This document shows positions 1 to 14,104 of a stretch of 64,000 nucleotides of DNA, piece by piece. The notes below the pieces were generated by a model, which was not told the origin of the DNA, did not search any database, and worked only from the letters and a program-made list of their open reading frames with translations. Positions within the stretch are counted from its first letter, which is position 1. The number at the start of each line of letters is the position of its first letter. The translations under genes were made by a program, and so were the position numbers. Origin of the DNA: Clarkia xantiana subsp. parviflora (lineage: Eukaryota; Streptophyta; Magnoliopsida; Myrtales; Onagraceae); NCBI GenBank assembly GCA_036873135.1, contig JAPTYO010000001.1, positions 248,001 through 312,000 on the forward strand, written 5' to 3'.

Positions 1-3000
1 GAGTGTTACCCTATGATTAAACGCTGATTCTGAGACAGATATAAAAATGGATAAAGACTTTAGTATGATCACGTACGTCTTTAATCAATGCAATAGCAAC
101 TGATTTAGTCCAATTCTAAGATCTATGTGTAGATATATAGATAAATAAAATTTGGTAAATCCTCATAGGCAGTAGTACACTTTGAATAAGCGGTGATTCC
201 GTGACCGAACTAAAAAGGGAAAATACTTTAGTATGATCATATATATCTAGAATAATGTGACAGCAACTGATTTCATCCAATTCAGAGATTTAAGAGTGTT
301 ACCTTGTGAATAAACGTTGATTATGAGACCGACTTAAAAAGGGATAACGACTTTATTATAATCATGTAAGTCTTGAATCAATTCAAAATCAAATGATTTA
401 GTCCAATTCGGAGCTTTGAGTGAAGATATATAGATAAATAAAAATTTTGGAAATCCCCATAAGCGGTAGTACCCTTTGAATGGACGGTGATTCCGAGACC
501 GAAGTGAAAAGGGATAAGTACTTTAATATGATCATATATGTCTAGAGTAAATGCGATGGCAACCGATTTCATCCATTACAGAGATCCAAGAGTGATACCC
601 TATGAATAAACGTTTATTGTGAGACAGAAATAAAAAGGAATAAAGACAGTAGTACGATCAGGTACGTCTTGAATCAATGTAATAGCAACTGATTTAATCC
701 AATTCAGAGCTCCGAGTTAAGCTGTATAGATAACTAAATATTTGGTAAATCCCCATAAGCGGTAGTACCCTTTGAATAAACCTAGACCGAACTAAATAGG
801 GATAAATAATTTTGTGTGATCATAGATGTCTAGAATCAATGCGATAGCAATTGATGTCATCCAATTCAGAGATCCAAGAGTATTACCCTATTAATAAACG
901 TTGATCCAGAGACAGAAATAAAAAGGGATAAAGACTTTACTATGATCACGTACGTCTTGAATCAATGCAATAGCAACTGATTTTTTCCAATTCAGATCTC
1001 CAAGTGAAGATATATAGATAAATAAAAATTTGGTAAATCCCCATAGAGGGTAGTACCTTTGAATAAACGGTGAACACGAGACCGAACTAAAAAGGGATAA
1101 ATACTTTAGTATGATCATATATGTCTAGAATAAATGCAATAGCAACTGATTTCATCCAATTCAAAGATCCAAGAGTCTTACCTTATGAATAAATGTTGAT
1201 TCTGAGACAGAAAAAAAAATGGATAAAGACTTTAGTATGATCAAGTACGTCTTGAATCAATGCAATAGCAACTGATTTAGTCCAATTCTAAGATCCGTGT
1301 GAAGATATATAGATAAATAAAAATTTGGTAAATCCCCATAGGTAGTAGTACAATTTGAATAAGCGGTGATTCCGAGTTGAACTAAAAAGGGAAACTACTT
1401 TAGTATGATCATATATATATCTAGAATAATGTGACAGCAACTGATTTCATCCAATTCAGAGATTTAAGAGTGTTACCTTGTGAATAAACGTTGATTATGA
1501 GACCGAATTAAAAAGGGATAACGACTTTAGTATAATCAAGTACGTATTGAATCAATTCAAAATAAACTTATTTAGTCTAATTCGGAGATCCGAGTGAAGA
1601 TATATAGATAAATAAAAATTTGGTAAATCCCCATAAGCGGTAGTACCCTTTGAATGAACGGTGATTTCGAGATCGAACTGAAAAGGGATAAATACGAACT
1701 GAAAAGGGTAAATAAGATCAGGTACGTCTCGAATCAATGCAATGGCAACTGATTTAATCCAATTCGGAGCTACAAGTAAAGATATATAGATAAATAAAAA
1801 TTTGGTAAATCCACATAAGCGGTAGTACCCTTTGAATGAACGGTGATTCCGAGACCGAAGTGAAAAGGGATAAGTACTTTAGTATGATTATATATGTCTA
1901 GAATAACTGTGATGGCAACTTATTTCATCCATTACAGAGATCCAAGAGTGATACCCTATGAATAAACGTTGATTGTGAGACAAAAATAAAAAGGAATAAA
2001 GACATTAGTACGATTAGATACGTCTTGAATCAATGCAATAGCAACTGATTTAGTCCAATTCAAAGCTCCGAGTTAAGCTGTATAGATAATTAAATATTTG
2101 GTAAATCCCCATAAGCGGTAGTACCCTTTGAATAAACGGTGATTCCTAGACCGGACTAAAAAGGGATAAATAATTTAGTGTGATCATAGATATCTAGAAT
2201 AAATGCGATAGCAATTGATTTCATCCAATTCAGAGATCCAAGAGTATTACCCTATCAATAAACGTTGATTCAGAGACATAAATAAAAAGGGCTAAAGACT
2301 TTATTATGATCACGTACGTCTTGAATCAATGCAATAGCAACTGATTTTGTCCAATTCAGATCTCCAAGTGAAGATATATAGATAAATAAAAATTTGGTAA
2401 ATCCCCATAGACGGTAGTACCTTTGAATAAACGGTGAATACGAGACCGAACTAAAAAGGGATTAATACTTTAGTATGATCATATATGTCTAGAATAAATG
2501 CGATAGCAACTGATTTCATCCAATTCAAAGATCCAAGAGTGTTACCCTATGAATAAACGCTGATTCTGAGAAAGAAATATATATGGCTAAAGACTTTAGT
2601 ATGATCACGTACATCTTAAATCAATGCAATAGCAACTGATTTAGTCTAATTCGAAGATCCGTGTGAAGATATATAGAAAAATTAAAATTTGGTAAATCCC
2701 CATAGGCAGTAGTACACTTTGAATAAGCGGTGATTCCGTGACCGAACTAAAAAGGGAAAATACTTTAGTATGATCATATATATCTAGAATAACGTGACAA
2801 CAACTGATTTCATCCAATTCAGAGATTTAAGAGTGTTACCTTGTGAATAAACGTTGATTATGAGACCAAATTAAAAAGGGATAACGACTTTAGTATGATC
2901 AAGTAAGTCTTGAATCAATTCAAAATCAAATGATTTAGTCCAATTCGGAGCTTTGAGTGAAGATATATAAATAAATAAAAATTTGGTAAATCCCCATAAG

Positions 3001-6000
3001 CGGTAGTACCCTTTGAATGAACGCAGATTCCGAGATCGAAGTGAAAAGGGATAAGTACTTTAGTATGATCATATATGTCTAGAATAAATGCGATGGCAAC
3101 CGATTTCATCCATTACAGAGATCCAAGAGTGATACCCTGTGAATAAACGTTGATTGTGAGACAGAAATAAAAACGAATAAAGACAGTAGTACGATCAGGT
3201 ACGTCTTGAATCAATGTAATAGCAACTGATTTAGTCCAATTCAGAGCTCCGAGTTAAGCTGTATAGATAATTAAATATTTGGTAAATCCCCATAAGCGGT
3301 AGTACGCTTTGAATAAACCTAGACCGAACTAAAAAGGGATAAATAATTTGTGTGATCATAGATGTCTAGAATAAATGCGATAGCAATTGATTTCATCCAA
3401 TTCAGAGATCCAAGAGTATTACCCTATTAATAAACGTTGATTCAGAGACAGAAATAAAAAGGGATAAAGACTTTACTATGATCACGTACGTCTTGAATCA
3501 ATGCAATAGAAACTAATTTTGTCCAATTCAGATCTCCAAGTGAAGATATATAGATAAATAAAAATTTGGTAAATCCCCATAGACGGTAGTACCTTTGAAT
3601 AAACGGTGAACACGAGACCGAACTAAAAAGGGATAAATACTTTAGTATGATCATATATGTCTAGAATAAATGCGATAGAAACTGATTTCATCCAATTCAA
3701 AGATCCAAGAGTGTTACCCTATGATTAAACGCTGATTCTGAGACAGATATAAAAATGGATAAAGACTTTAGTATGATCACGTACGTCTTTAATCAATGCA
3801 ATTGCAACTGATTTAGTCCAATTCTAAGATCTGTGTGAAGATATATAGATAAATAAAAATTTGGTAAATCCCCATAGGCAGTAGTACACTTTGAATAAGC
3901 GGTGATTCCGTGACCGAACTAAAAAGGGAAAATACTTTAGTATGATCATATATATCTCGAATAATGTGACAGCAACTGATTTCATCCAATTCAGAGATTT
4001 AAGAGTGTTACCTTGTGAATAAACTTTGGTTATGAGACCGAATTAAAAAGGGATGACCACTTTAGTATAATCAAGTAAGTCTTGAATCAATTCAAAATCA
4101 AATGATTTAGTCCTATTCGGAGCTTTGAGTGAAGATATATAGATAAATAAAAATTTGGTAAATCCCCATAAGCGGTAGTACCCTTTGAATGAACGGTGAT
4201 TCCGAGACCGAAGTGAAAAGGGATAAGTACTTTAATATGATCATGTATGTCTAGAATAAATGTGATGGCAACCGATTTCATCCATTACAGAGATCCAAGA
4301 GTGATACCCTATGAATAAACGTTGATTGTGAGACATAAATAAAAAGGAATAAAGACAGTAGTACGATCAGGTACGTCTTGAATCAATGTAATAGCAACTG
4401 ATTTAATCCAATTCAGAGCTCCGAGTTAAGCTGTATTGATAATTAAATATTTGGTAAATCCCCATAAGAGGTAGTACCCTTTGAATAAACGGTGATTCCT
4501 AGACCGAACTAAAAAGGGATAAATAATTTAGTATGATCATAGATGTCTAGAATAAATGCGATAGCAATTGATTTCATCCAATTCAGAGATCCAAGAGTAT
4601 TACCCTATTAATAAACGTTGATTCAGAGACAGAAATAAAAAGGGATAAAGACTTTACTATGATCACCTACGTCTTGAATCAATGCAATAGCAACTGATTT
4701 TGTCCAATTTAGATCTCAAAGTGAAGATATATAGATAAATAAAAATTTGGTAAATCCCCATAGACGGTAGTACCTTTGAATAAACGGTGAACACGAGACC
4801 GAACTAAAAAGGGATAAATACATTAGTATGATCATATATGTCTAGAATAAATGCGATAGAAACTGATTTCATCCAATTCAAAGATCCAAGAGTGTTACCC
4901 TATGAATAAACGCTGATTCTGAGAAAGAAATATATATGGATAAAGACTTTAGTATGATCACGTACATCTTAAATCAATGCAATAGCAACTGATTTAGTCT
5001 AATTCGAAGATCCGTGTGAAGATATATAGAAAAATTAAAATTTGGTAAATCCCCATAGGCAGTAGTACACTTTGAATAAGCGGTGATTCCGTGACCGAAC
5101 TAAATAGGGAAAATACTTTAGTATGATCATATATATCTAGAATAACGTGACAGCAACTGATTTCATCCAATTCAGAGATTTAAGAGTGTTACCTTGTGAA
5201 TAAACGTTGATTATGAGACCGAATTAAAAAGGGATAACGACTTTAGTATGATCAAGTAAGTCTTGAATCAATTCAAAATCAAATGATTTAGTCCAATTCG
5301 GAGCTTTGAGTGAAGATATATAAATAAATAAAAATTTGGTAAATCCCCATAAGCGGTAGTACCCTTTGAATGAACGCTGATTCCGAGACCGAAGTGAAAA
5401 GGGATAAGTACTTTAGTATGATCATATATGTCTAGAATAAATGCGATGGCAACCGATTTCATCCATTACAGAGATCCAAGAGTGATACCCTATGAATAAA
5501 CGTTGATTGTGAGACAGAAATAAAAACGAATAAAGACAGTAGTACGATCAGGTACGTCTTGAATCAATGTAATAGCAACTGATTTAGTCCAATTCAGAGC
5601 TCCGAGTTAAGCTGTATAGATAATTAAATATTTGGTAAACCCCCATAAGCGGTAGTACGCTTTGAATAAACCTAGACCGAACTAAAAAGGGATAAATAAT
5701 TTTGTGTGATCATAGATGTCTAGAATAAATGCGATAGCAATTGATTTCATCCAATTCAGAGATCCAAGAGTATTACCCTATTAATAAACGTTGATTCAGA
5801 GACAGAAATAAAAAGGGATAAAGACTTTACTATGATCACGTACGTCTTGAATCAATGCAATAGAAATTGATTTCATCCAATTCAGATCTCCAAGTGAAGA
5901 TATATAGATAAATAAAAATTTGGTAAATCCCCATAGACGGTAGTACCTTTGAATAAACGGTGAACACGAGACCGAACTAAAAAGGGATAAATACTTTAGT

Positions 6001-9000
6001 ATGATCATATATGTCTAGAATAAATGCGATAGAAACTGATTTCATCCAATTCAAAGATCCAAGAGTGTTACCCTATGATTAAACGCTAATTCTGAGACAG
6101 ATATAAAAATGGATAAAGACTTTAGTATGATCACGTACGTCTTTAATCAATGCAATTGCAACTGATTTAGTCCAATTCTAAGATCTGTGTGAAGATATAT
6201 AGATAAATAAAAATTTGGTAAATCCCCATAGGCAGTAGTACACTTTGAATAAGCGGTGATTCCGTGACCGAACTAAAAAGGGAAAATTCTTTAGTATGAT
6301 CATATATATCTCGAATAATGTGACAGCAACTGATTTCATCCAATTCAGAGATTTAAGAGTGTTACCTTGTGAATAAACGTTGATTATGAGACCGAATTAA
6401 AAAGGGATAACCACTTTAGTATAATCAAGTAAGTCTTGAATCAATTCAAAATCAAATGATTTAGTCCAATTCGGAGCTTTGAGTGAAGATATATAGATAA
6501 ATAAAAATTTGGTAAATCCCCATAAGCGGTAGTACCCTTTGAATGAACGGTGATTCCGAGACCGAAGTGAAAAGGGATAAGTACTTTAATATGATCATGT
6601 ATGTCTAGAATAAATGTGATGGCAACCGATTTCATCCATTACAGAGATCCAAGAGTGATACCCTATGAATAAACGTTGATTGTGAGACAGAAATAAAAAG
6701 GAATAAAGACAGTAGTACGATCAGGTACGTCTTGAATCAATGTAATAGCAACTGATTTAATCCAATTCAGAGCTCCAAGTTAAGCTGTATAGATAATTAA
6801 ATATTTGGTAAATCCCCATAAGCGGTAGTACCCTTTGAATAAACCTAGACCGAACTAAAAAGGGATAAATAATTTTGTGTGATCATAGATGTCTAGAATA
6901 AATGCGATAGCAATTGATTTCATCCAATTCAGATATCCAAGAGTATTACCCTATTAATAAACGTTGATTCAGAGACAGAAATAAAAAGGGATAAAGACTT
7001 TACTATGATCACGTACGTCTTGAATCAATGCAATAGTAACTGATTTTGTCCAATTCAGATCTCCAAGTGAAGATATATAGATAAATAAAAATTTGGTAAA
7101 TCCCCATATACGGTAGTACCTTTGAATAAACGGTAACACGAGTACGAACTAAAAAGGGATAAATACTTTAGTATGTTCATATATGTCTAGAATAAATGCA
7201 ATAGCAACTGATTTCATCCAATTTAAAGATCCAAGAGTGTTACCCTATGATTAAACGCTGATTCTGAGACAGATATAAAAATGAATAAAGACTTTAGTAT
7301 GATCACGTACGTCTTGAATCAATGCAATAGCAACTGATTTAGTCCAATTCTAAGATCTGTTTGAAGATATATAGATAAATAAAAATTTGGTAAATCCCCA
7401 TAGGCAGTAGTATACTTTGAATAAGCGGTGATTCCGTGACCGAACTAAATAGGGAAAATACTTTAGTATGATTATATATATCTAGAATAATGTGACAGCA
7501 ACTGATTTCATCCAATTCAGAGATTTAAGAGTGTTACCTTGTGAATAAACGTTGATTATGAGACCGAATTAAAAAGGGATAACGACTTTAGTATGATCAA
7601 GTACGTCTTGAATCAATTCAAAATCAACTGATTTAGTCCAATTCGGAGCTTTGAGTGAAGATATATAGATAAATAAAAATTTGGTAAATCCCCATAAGCG
7701 GTAGTACCATTTGAATGAACAGTGATTCCGAGACCGATGTGAAAAGGGATAAGTTCTTTAGTATGATCATATATGTCTAGAATAAATGTGATGGCAACTG
7801 ATTTCATCCATTACAGAGATCCAAGAGTGATACCCTATGAATAAACATTGATTGTGAGACAGAAATAAAAAGGAATAAAGACATTAGTACGATCAGGTAC
7901 GTCTTGAATCAATGCAATAACAACTGATTTAGTCCAATTCAGAGCTCCGAGTTAAGCTGTATTGATAATTAAATATTTGGTAAATCCCCATAAGAGGTAG
8001 TACCCTTTGAATAAACGGTGATTCCTAGACCGAACTAAAAAGGGATAAATAATTTAGTATGATCATAGATGTCTAGAATAAATGCGATAGCAATTGATTT
8101 CATCCAATTCAGAGATCCAAGAGTATTACCCTATTAATAAACGTTGATTCAGAGACAGAAATAAAAAGGGATAAAGACTTTACTATGATCACGTACGTCT
8201 TGAATCAATGCAATAGCAACTGATTTTGTCCAATTCAGATCTCCAAGTGAAGATATATAGATAAATAAAAATTTGGTAAATCCCCATAGACGGTAGTACC
8301 TTTGAATAAACGGTGAACACGAGACCGAACTAAAAAGGGATAAATACTTTAGTATGATCATATATGTCTAGAATAAATGCGATAACAACTGATTTCATCC
8401 AATTCAAAGATCCAAGAGTCTTACCTTATGAATAAACGTTGATTCTGAGACAGAAAAAAAAAATGGATAAAGACTTTAGTATTATCAAGTACGTCTTGAA
8501 TCAATGCAATAGCAACTGATTTAGTCCAATTCTAAGATCCGTGTGAAGATATATAGATAAATAAAAATTTGGTAAATCCCCATCGGTAGTAGTACAATTA
8601 GAATAAGCGGTGATTCCGAGACCGAACTAAAAAGGGAAACTACTTTAGTATGATCATATATATATCTAGAATAATGTGACAGCAACTGATTTCATCCAAT
8701 TCAGAGATTTAAGAGTGTTACCTTGTGAATAAACGTTGATTATGAGACCGAATTAAAAAGGGATAACGAGTTTTGTATGATCAAGTACGTATTGAATCAA
8801 TTCAAAATAAACTTATTTAGTCTAATTCGGAGCTTTGAGTGAAGATATATAGATAAATAAAAATTTGGTAAATCCCCATAAGCGGTAGTACCCTTTGAAT
8901 GAACAGTGATTCCGAGACCGATGTGAAAAGGGATAAGTACTTTAGTAAGATCATATATGTCTAGAATAAATGCGATGGCAACTGATTTCATCCATTACAG

Positions 9001-11722
9001 AGATCCAAGAGTGATACCCTATGAATAAACATTGATTGTGAGACAGAAATAGAAAGGAATAAAGACATTAGTACGATCAGGTGCGTCTTGAATCAATGCA
9101 ATAACAACTGATTTAGTCCAATTCAGAGCTCCGAGTTAAGCTGTATTGATAATTAAATATTTGGTAAATCCCCATAAGCGGTAGTACCCTTTGAATAAAC
9201 GGTGATTCCTAGACCGAACTAAAAAGGGATAAATAATTTAGTATGATCATAGATGTCTAGAATAAATGCGATAGCAATTGATTTCATCCAATTCAGAGAT
9301 CCAAGAGTATTACCCTATTAATAAACGTTGATTCAGAGACAGAAATAAAAAGGGATAAAGACTTTACTATGATCACGTACGTCTTGAATCAATGCAATAG
9401 CAACTGATTTTGTCCAATTCAGATCTCCAAGTGAAGATATATAGATAAATAAAAATTTGGTAAATCCCCATAGACGGTAGTACCTTTGAATAAACGGTGA
9501 ACACGAGACCGAACTAAAAAGGGATAAATACTTTAGTATGATCATATATGTCTAGAATAAATGCGATAGCAACTGATTTCATCCAATTCAAAGATCCAAG
9601 AGTCTTACCTTATGAATAAACGTTGATTCTGAGACAGAAAAAAAATGGATAAAGACTTTAGTATGATCAAGTACGTCTTGAATCAATGCAATAGCAACTG
9701 ATTTAGTCCAATTCTAAGATCCGTGTGAAGATATATAGATAAATAAAAATTTGGTAAATCCCCATAGGTAGTAGTACAATTAGAATAAGCGGTGATTCCG
9801 AGACCGAACTAAAAAGGAAAACTACTTTAGTATGATCATATATATATCTAGAATAATGTGACAGCAACTGATTTCATCCAATTCAGAGATTTAAGAGTGT
9901 TACCTTGTGAATAAACGTTGATTATGAGACCGAATTAAAAAGGGATAACGACTTTTGTATGATCAAGTACGTATTGAATCAATTCAAAATAAACTTATTT
10001 AGTCTAATTCGGAGATCCGAGTGAAGATATATAGATAAATAAAAATTTGGTAAATCCCCATAAGCGGTAGTACCCTTTGAATGAACGGTGATTCCGAGAC
10101 CGAACTGAAAAGGGATAAATACGAACTGAAAAGGGATAAATACGATTAGGTACGTCTTGAATCAATGCAATAGCAACTGATTTAGTCCAATTCAAAGCTC
10201 CGAGTTAAGCTGTATAGATAATTAAATATTTGGTAAATCCCCATAAGCGGTAGTACCCTTTGAATAAACGGTGATTACTAGACCGAACTAAAAAGGGATA
10301 AATAATTTAGTGTGATCATAGATGTCTAGAATAAATGCGATAGCAATTGATTTCATCCAATTCATAGATCCAAAAGTATTACCCTATCAATAAACGTTGA
10401 TTCAGAGACATAAATAAAAAGGGCTAAAGACTTTACTATGATCACGTACGTCTTGTATCAATGCAATAGCAACTGATTTGTCCAATTCAGATCTCCAAGT
10501 GAAGATATATAGATAAATAAAAATTTGGTAAATCCCCATAGACGGTAGTACCTTTGAATAAACGGTGAATACGAGACCGAACTAAAAAGGGATAAATACT
10601 TTAGTATGCGATAGAATTGATTTCATCCAATTCAAAGATCCAAGAGTGTTACCCTATGAATAAACGCTGATTCTGAGAAAGAAATATATATGGATAAAGA
10701 CTTTAGTATGATCACGTACATCTTGAATCAATGCAATAGCAACTGATTTAGTCTAATTCAAAGATCCGTGTGAAGATATATAGAAAAATAAAAATTTGGT
10801 AAATCCCCATAGGCAGTAGTACACTTTGAATAAGCGGTGATTCCGTGACCGAACTAAAAAGGGAAAATACTTTAGTATGATCATATATATCTAGAATAAT
10901 GTGACAACAACTGATTTCATCCAATTCAGAGATTTAAGAGTGTTACCTTGTGAATAAACGTTGATTATGAGACCGAATTAAAAAGGGATAACGACTTAGT
11001 ATGATCAAGTAAGTCTTGAATCAATTCTAAATCAAATGATTTAGTCCAATTCGGAGCTTTGAGTGAAGATATATAGATAAACAAAAGTAAATCCCCATAA
11101 GCGGTAGTACCCTTTGAATGAACGGTGATTCCGAGACCGAAGTGAAAAGGGATAAGTACTTTAGTATGATCATATATGTCTAGAATAAATGCGATGGCAA
11201 CCGATTTCATCCATTACAGAGATCCAAGAATGATACCCTATGAATAAACGTTGATTGTGAGACAGAAATAAAAAGGAATAAAGACAGTAGTATGATCAGG
11301 TACGTCTTGAATCAATGTAATAGCAACTGATTTAGTCCAATTCAGAGCTCCGAGTTAAGCTGTATAGATAATTAAATATTTGGTAAATCCCCATAAGCGG
11401 TAGTACCCTTTGAATAAACGGTGATTCCTAGACCAAACTAAAAAGGGATAAATAATTTAGTATGATCATAGATGTCTAGAATAAATACGATAGCAATTGA
11501 TTTCATCCAATTCAGAGATCCAAGAGTTTTACCATATGAATAAAGATCCAAGAGTTTTACCATATGAATAAACGTTGATTTGAGACTGAACTAAAACGGG
11601 ATAAAGACTTTAGTATGATCACGTACGTCTTGTTTAATGCAATAACAACTGATTTAGTACAATTCAGAGCTCCGAGTGAAAATGTATTGATAAATAAAAA
11701 TTTGGTAAATCCCCATAGGCGG
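1..11722. repeat. Satellite array I, ~295-bp monomer in 4-mer/8-mer higher-order units
   Basis: Head-to-tail tandem array of about 40 monomers, very AT-rich. Each ~295-bp monomer has two homologous halves: A (about 126 bp, with TGATCA then TCTAGA) and B (about 170 bp, with TGATCACGTACGTCTTG). B carries about 50 extra bases (ATAGATAAATAAAAATTTGG, then a block ending GTAGTACC). The same variant recurs every 1,172-1,184 bp (positions 2915, 4087, 5268, 6441, 7613, 8797), i.e. four monomers. A sharper period of 2,353-2,354 bp links 3442, 5796 and 8149. Irregular units occur near 1670 and 10110. Short minus-strand reading frames recur with the repeat and are not genes. The array stops at the RE1 LTR. 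The last 150 bp (11570-11722) are a monomer subtype also found beside RE2 and throughout array IV. Confidence 0.95.
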
Positions 11723-12375
11723 TGTTAGATATCTGTCCAATTCGGGTTCGTATTTACATTTCGGGCCTCGCAAAATACTCCAAAACCCGTAAAAGAAATC
11801 TTCTGCGGGTACCCAAGTCCAAAACGGTCTGGAATACGCGCAGTACACGGACCGGGGGACTTCCGGATTGCTAGAAAATCCGGGTAGGTCCAGATTACCG
11901 ACATACTCCGCGCGCTTATCCCGATTATTTTGCCAAGTACGAGAAGTCAGTGCGCGCATAGTCCACATTGATGACGGTATACGTTTTCCTTTATACCGGC
12001 ATCAAACCGTTCAAAATCGGGCACGATCCTTTGGTTCCCTATAAATAGGGACCTAGGTCTCCCATTTTAAAAAATTCCCTCATTCTGGCTTTTGGGTGCT
12101 CTGACTTCTCTCTAAAGACTTTTTCTCTCTAAAGATTTTGACTTGACCGTCGGAAAGGGCCCAACCAGCATCCCCCCCCCCTCTTCCACGCTGGTTAATG
12201 CCCCTTGTGCAGGACCTGGATTTCGAGAGATCAAAGTCGGGAAGGTGAAGACTAGTTCGAGGATCGTGTCTCAAAGGTTCACAGCATACGGACAGATTCC
12301 CGTTCTTGAGCACACATCCAGTGCCCGTTCGTGGGAGAGAAGCCCGAAGTTACCCAAGTGGAAACAGACTTAACA
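11723..12375 (+). repeat. 5' LTR of RE1 (LTR subfamily A), 653 bp
   Basis: Begins TGTTAGATATC and ends GACTTAACA, giving the 5-bp terminal inverted repeat TGTTA/TAACA. The first ~415 bp are repeated at 20143-20557. A primer binding site starts two bases after the end. A reversed copy of its last 186 bp lies at 23195-23379. The first ~70 bp resemble the LTR of RE2 (subfamily B), while the 3' third does not, so the two subfamilies share U3 but not U5. Confidence 0.93.
12040..12047 (+). promoter_or_regulatory. TATA box of RE1 5' LTR
   Basis: TATAAATA in the context CCCTATAAATAGGGA. The same box lies at 20464-20471 in the 3' LTR, and in reverse at 40747-40754 and 49303-49310 in RE2. It probably positions the start of genomic RNA in the LTR. 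Confidence 0.7.
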
Positions 12376-12377
12376 TT

Positions 12378-12402
12378 TGGCGCCGTCTGCGTGATTCGAA
12401 CA
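12378..12402 (+). other. Primer binding site of RE1
   Basis: TGGCGCCGTCTGCGTGATTC and the next five bases begin two bases after the LTR. The reverse complement ends in GGCGCCA and contains TTCGAATC, which looks like a tRNA T-loop followed by an acceptor stem and CCA. RE2 and RE3 carry nearly the same 25 bases. The tRNA species is not assigned: the first nine bases also fit tRNA-Asp, which primes related plant elements. Confidence 0.8.
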
Positions 12403-12426
12403 AAAAGCTGTTCCATATCGCAAGCT

Positions 12427-14104
12427 ATGACAGGAAGACGAACAAAGAAGGCGGGTGCAAGCAAGCCGAAGCCGACAAGAAGCCAACCAGGATCTTCTCA
12501 CATTCCAGACACAGTGTCTACCGCCTCATCCGTGCATTCCGCACAGCATGGCCTTAAAGTCCAAAATACAGCATACATTGCATCCCATCCTAAAAAAAAA
12601 AATGGCAAACGTACATAGGATCCATGGAGACTTTGATGCTGAAAGCGAGAATTCATACGAGCAAGAAGTGTACGTTGTAAAGACAATGCACAAGTCCCTT
12701 GATACCAACATGGAGTATATCGACATAAAGGATACCGCCTTTGAAGATGTCATTGATTTTTCATCAAAGGACAAATAGCACATTACGTACCACGATGCCT
12801 TGGTCATAACCACGCAGAAGCCGACAAGAAGTCAACTTGGATCCTCCCACATGCCTGTTGCCACATCCAATGCTTTCTTCATGCCAACAAGAAGTGCATC
12901 CTTCGCACAGTACGACCATGGAGTCCTCCAATACAAAAGTGTCAACCCGCCACCACCTGTCACTCCTACCATGATGACCGCGCTCGAAGAACTGCTTGCA
13001 TTCCGAAAGATGTTAAGCAACCAAGGATATGCCCCGCCACCACCACCTCACGGACAAGTCGAGGAGACAAGAACAAATTCCCGAGTCACAAGTCATCAAG
13101 ACACACCGCACCAAAGGATAGGGGCGCAGTACACGGAAGGTACCTTCCAGTACCAACAACCAAGGCAAGGAGTTGCACGCTCATACAACCTGTATGTGAT
13201 AGCACAACACCAAGAAGGGGCATGGAAACAACTTCCAACCTCCCGCTCAAAAATACATAAGGAAGGTTCTTCCACGAGGACAAGCCAAGACGATGCTGAC
13301 ATCTGTCACAAGGAGGGACGGAAAAAGCATGTTACTGACGATGATGTCCCAATCACAGGACTTACAACAAGAACCTTGAAGGCAATAATTGAGGAAAATA
13401 TAGACGCTTCTTGGGAAAAGAGACAACCGCAACTAAAGAGGCCATTCCAGTCAGACGTCCAAAGGCTCAAAAAGACCAATCTCGCCAAATTTGTTCCATT
13501 GAACACACCGCTGTCCGTCATCTTGAAAGAGATAAAGGAGACCAAGCTGTGGAAAAAGCCCTCTAATTTCCACAAGGGCCCATTGGGAAAAGATGAAAGC
13601 AAATGGTGTGAAAATCACGAAGTGTATGGCCACGAGACGGAAAGCTGTTTTGGATTAAAGTCTCATGTAAACAGCTTAATCTTAAAAGGAGAAATGAGGA
13701 AGTATATCGACCAAGGAAATAAGCATCAAAAGAAGTCTCATGTGGAGTCTTCAGGAAAAGGCAAAGGAAAAGAAAGGGCGAATGATAATCCACCTCTCGC
13801 CAAGCGCGGAAAAAACAACGTCACTCATGGAACCAATTATGACAACTTATACAGTCTTTGGAGCACGGAGGTGGAGGAAACAAATTTCAAACTCTCGGAA
13901 AACAAACTTCACCGTCCACTTGAGCCAATGATTGCCTTCCTTGGCAAGAACGTTGAAGAACGATGCAAGCACCATAAAACTAGGGGGCATAACACCAATA
14001 TTTGTTCATCCACAAAGGTGGAGATTGAAGAGCTCAACACGCTAGATGCACTGAGGAACTATGTGGCACGTGGCAGAATCAACTTGCCGACGTATCACCT
14101 ATGA
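12427..14104 (+). pseudogene. RE1 gag, capsid domain missing, frameshifted and with a premature stop
   Basis: Start chosen at the first ATG after the PBS, because MTGRRTKK...SQPGSSHIP matches the N-terminus of the RE3 gag. The frame shifts by one at a run of 11 A (12592-12602), is then open to a TAG at 12776-12778, and continues in the same frame as 434 residues from 12800. The 434-residue part has a proline-rich N-terminus with MMTALEELLAFR, then two zinc knuckles of form C-x2-H-x4-H-x4-C: CENHEVYGHETESC (about residue 270) and CKHHKTRGHNTNIC (about residue 389). Compared with RE3, the whole capsid (Retrotrans_gag) domain is absent: the text joins KAIIEENIDASW directly to the basic QPQLKRPFQ stretch before the knuckle. 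An SQxGSSHxP segment occurs twice near the N-terminus. As it stands it probably makes no full Gag. Confidence 0.85.

Noticed and set aside
378..11210. Recurring minus-strand frames of 60-104 residues in array I (KSVAIA...YDHTKVLIPF type)
   Set aside because: They repeat with the satellite period, break at every private indel, show no domain and have no start context. They are by-products of the tandem repeat.
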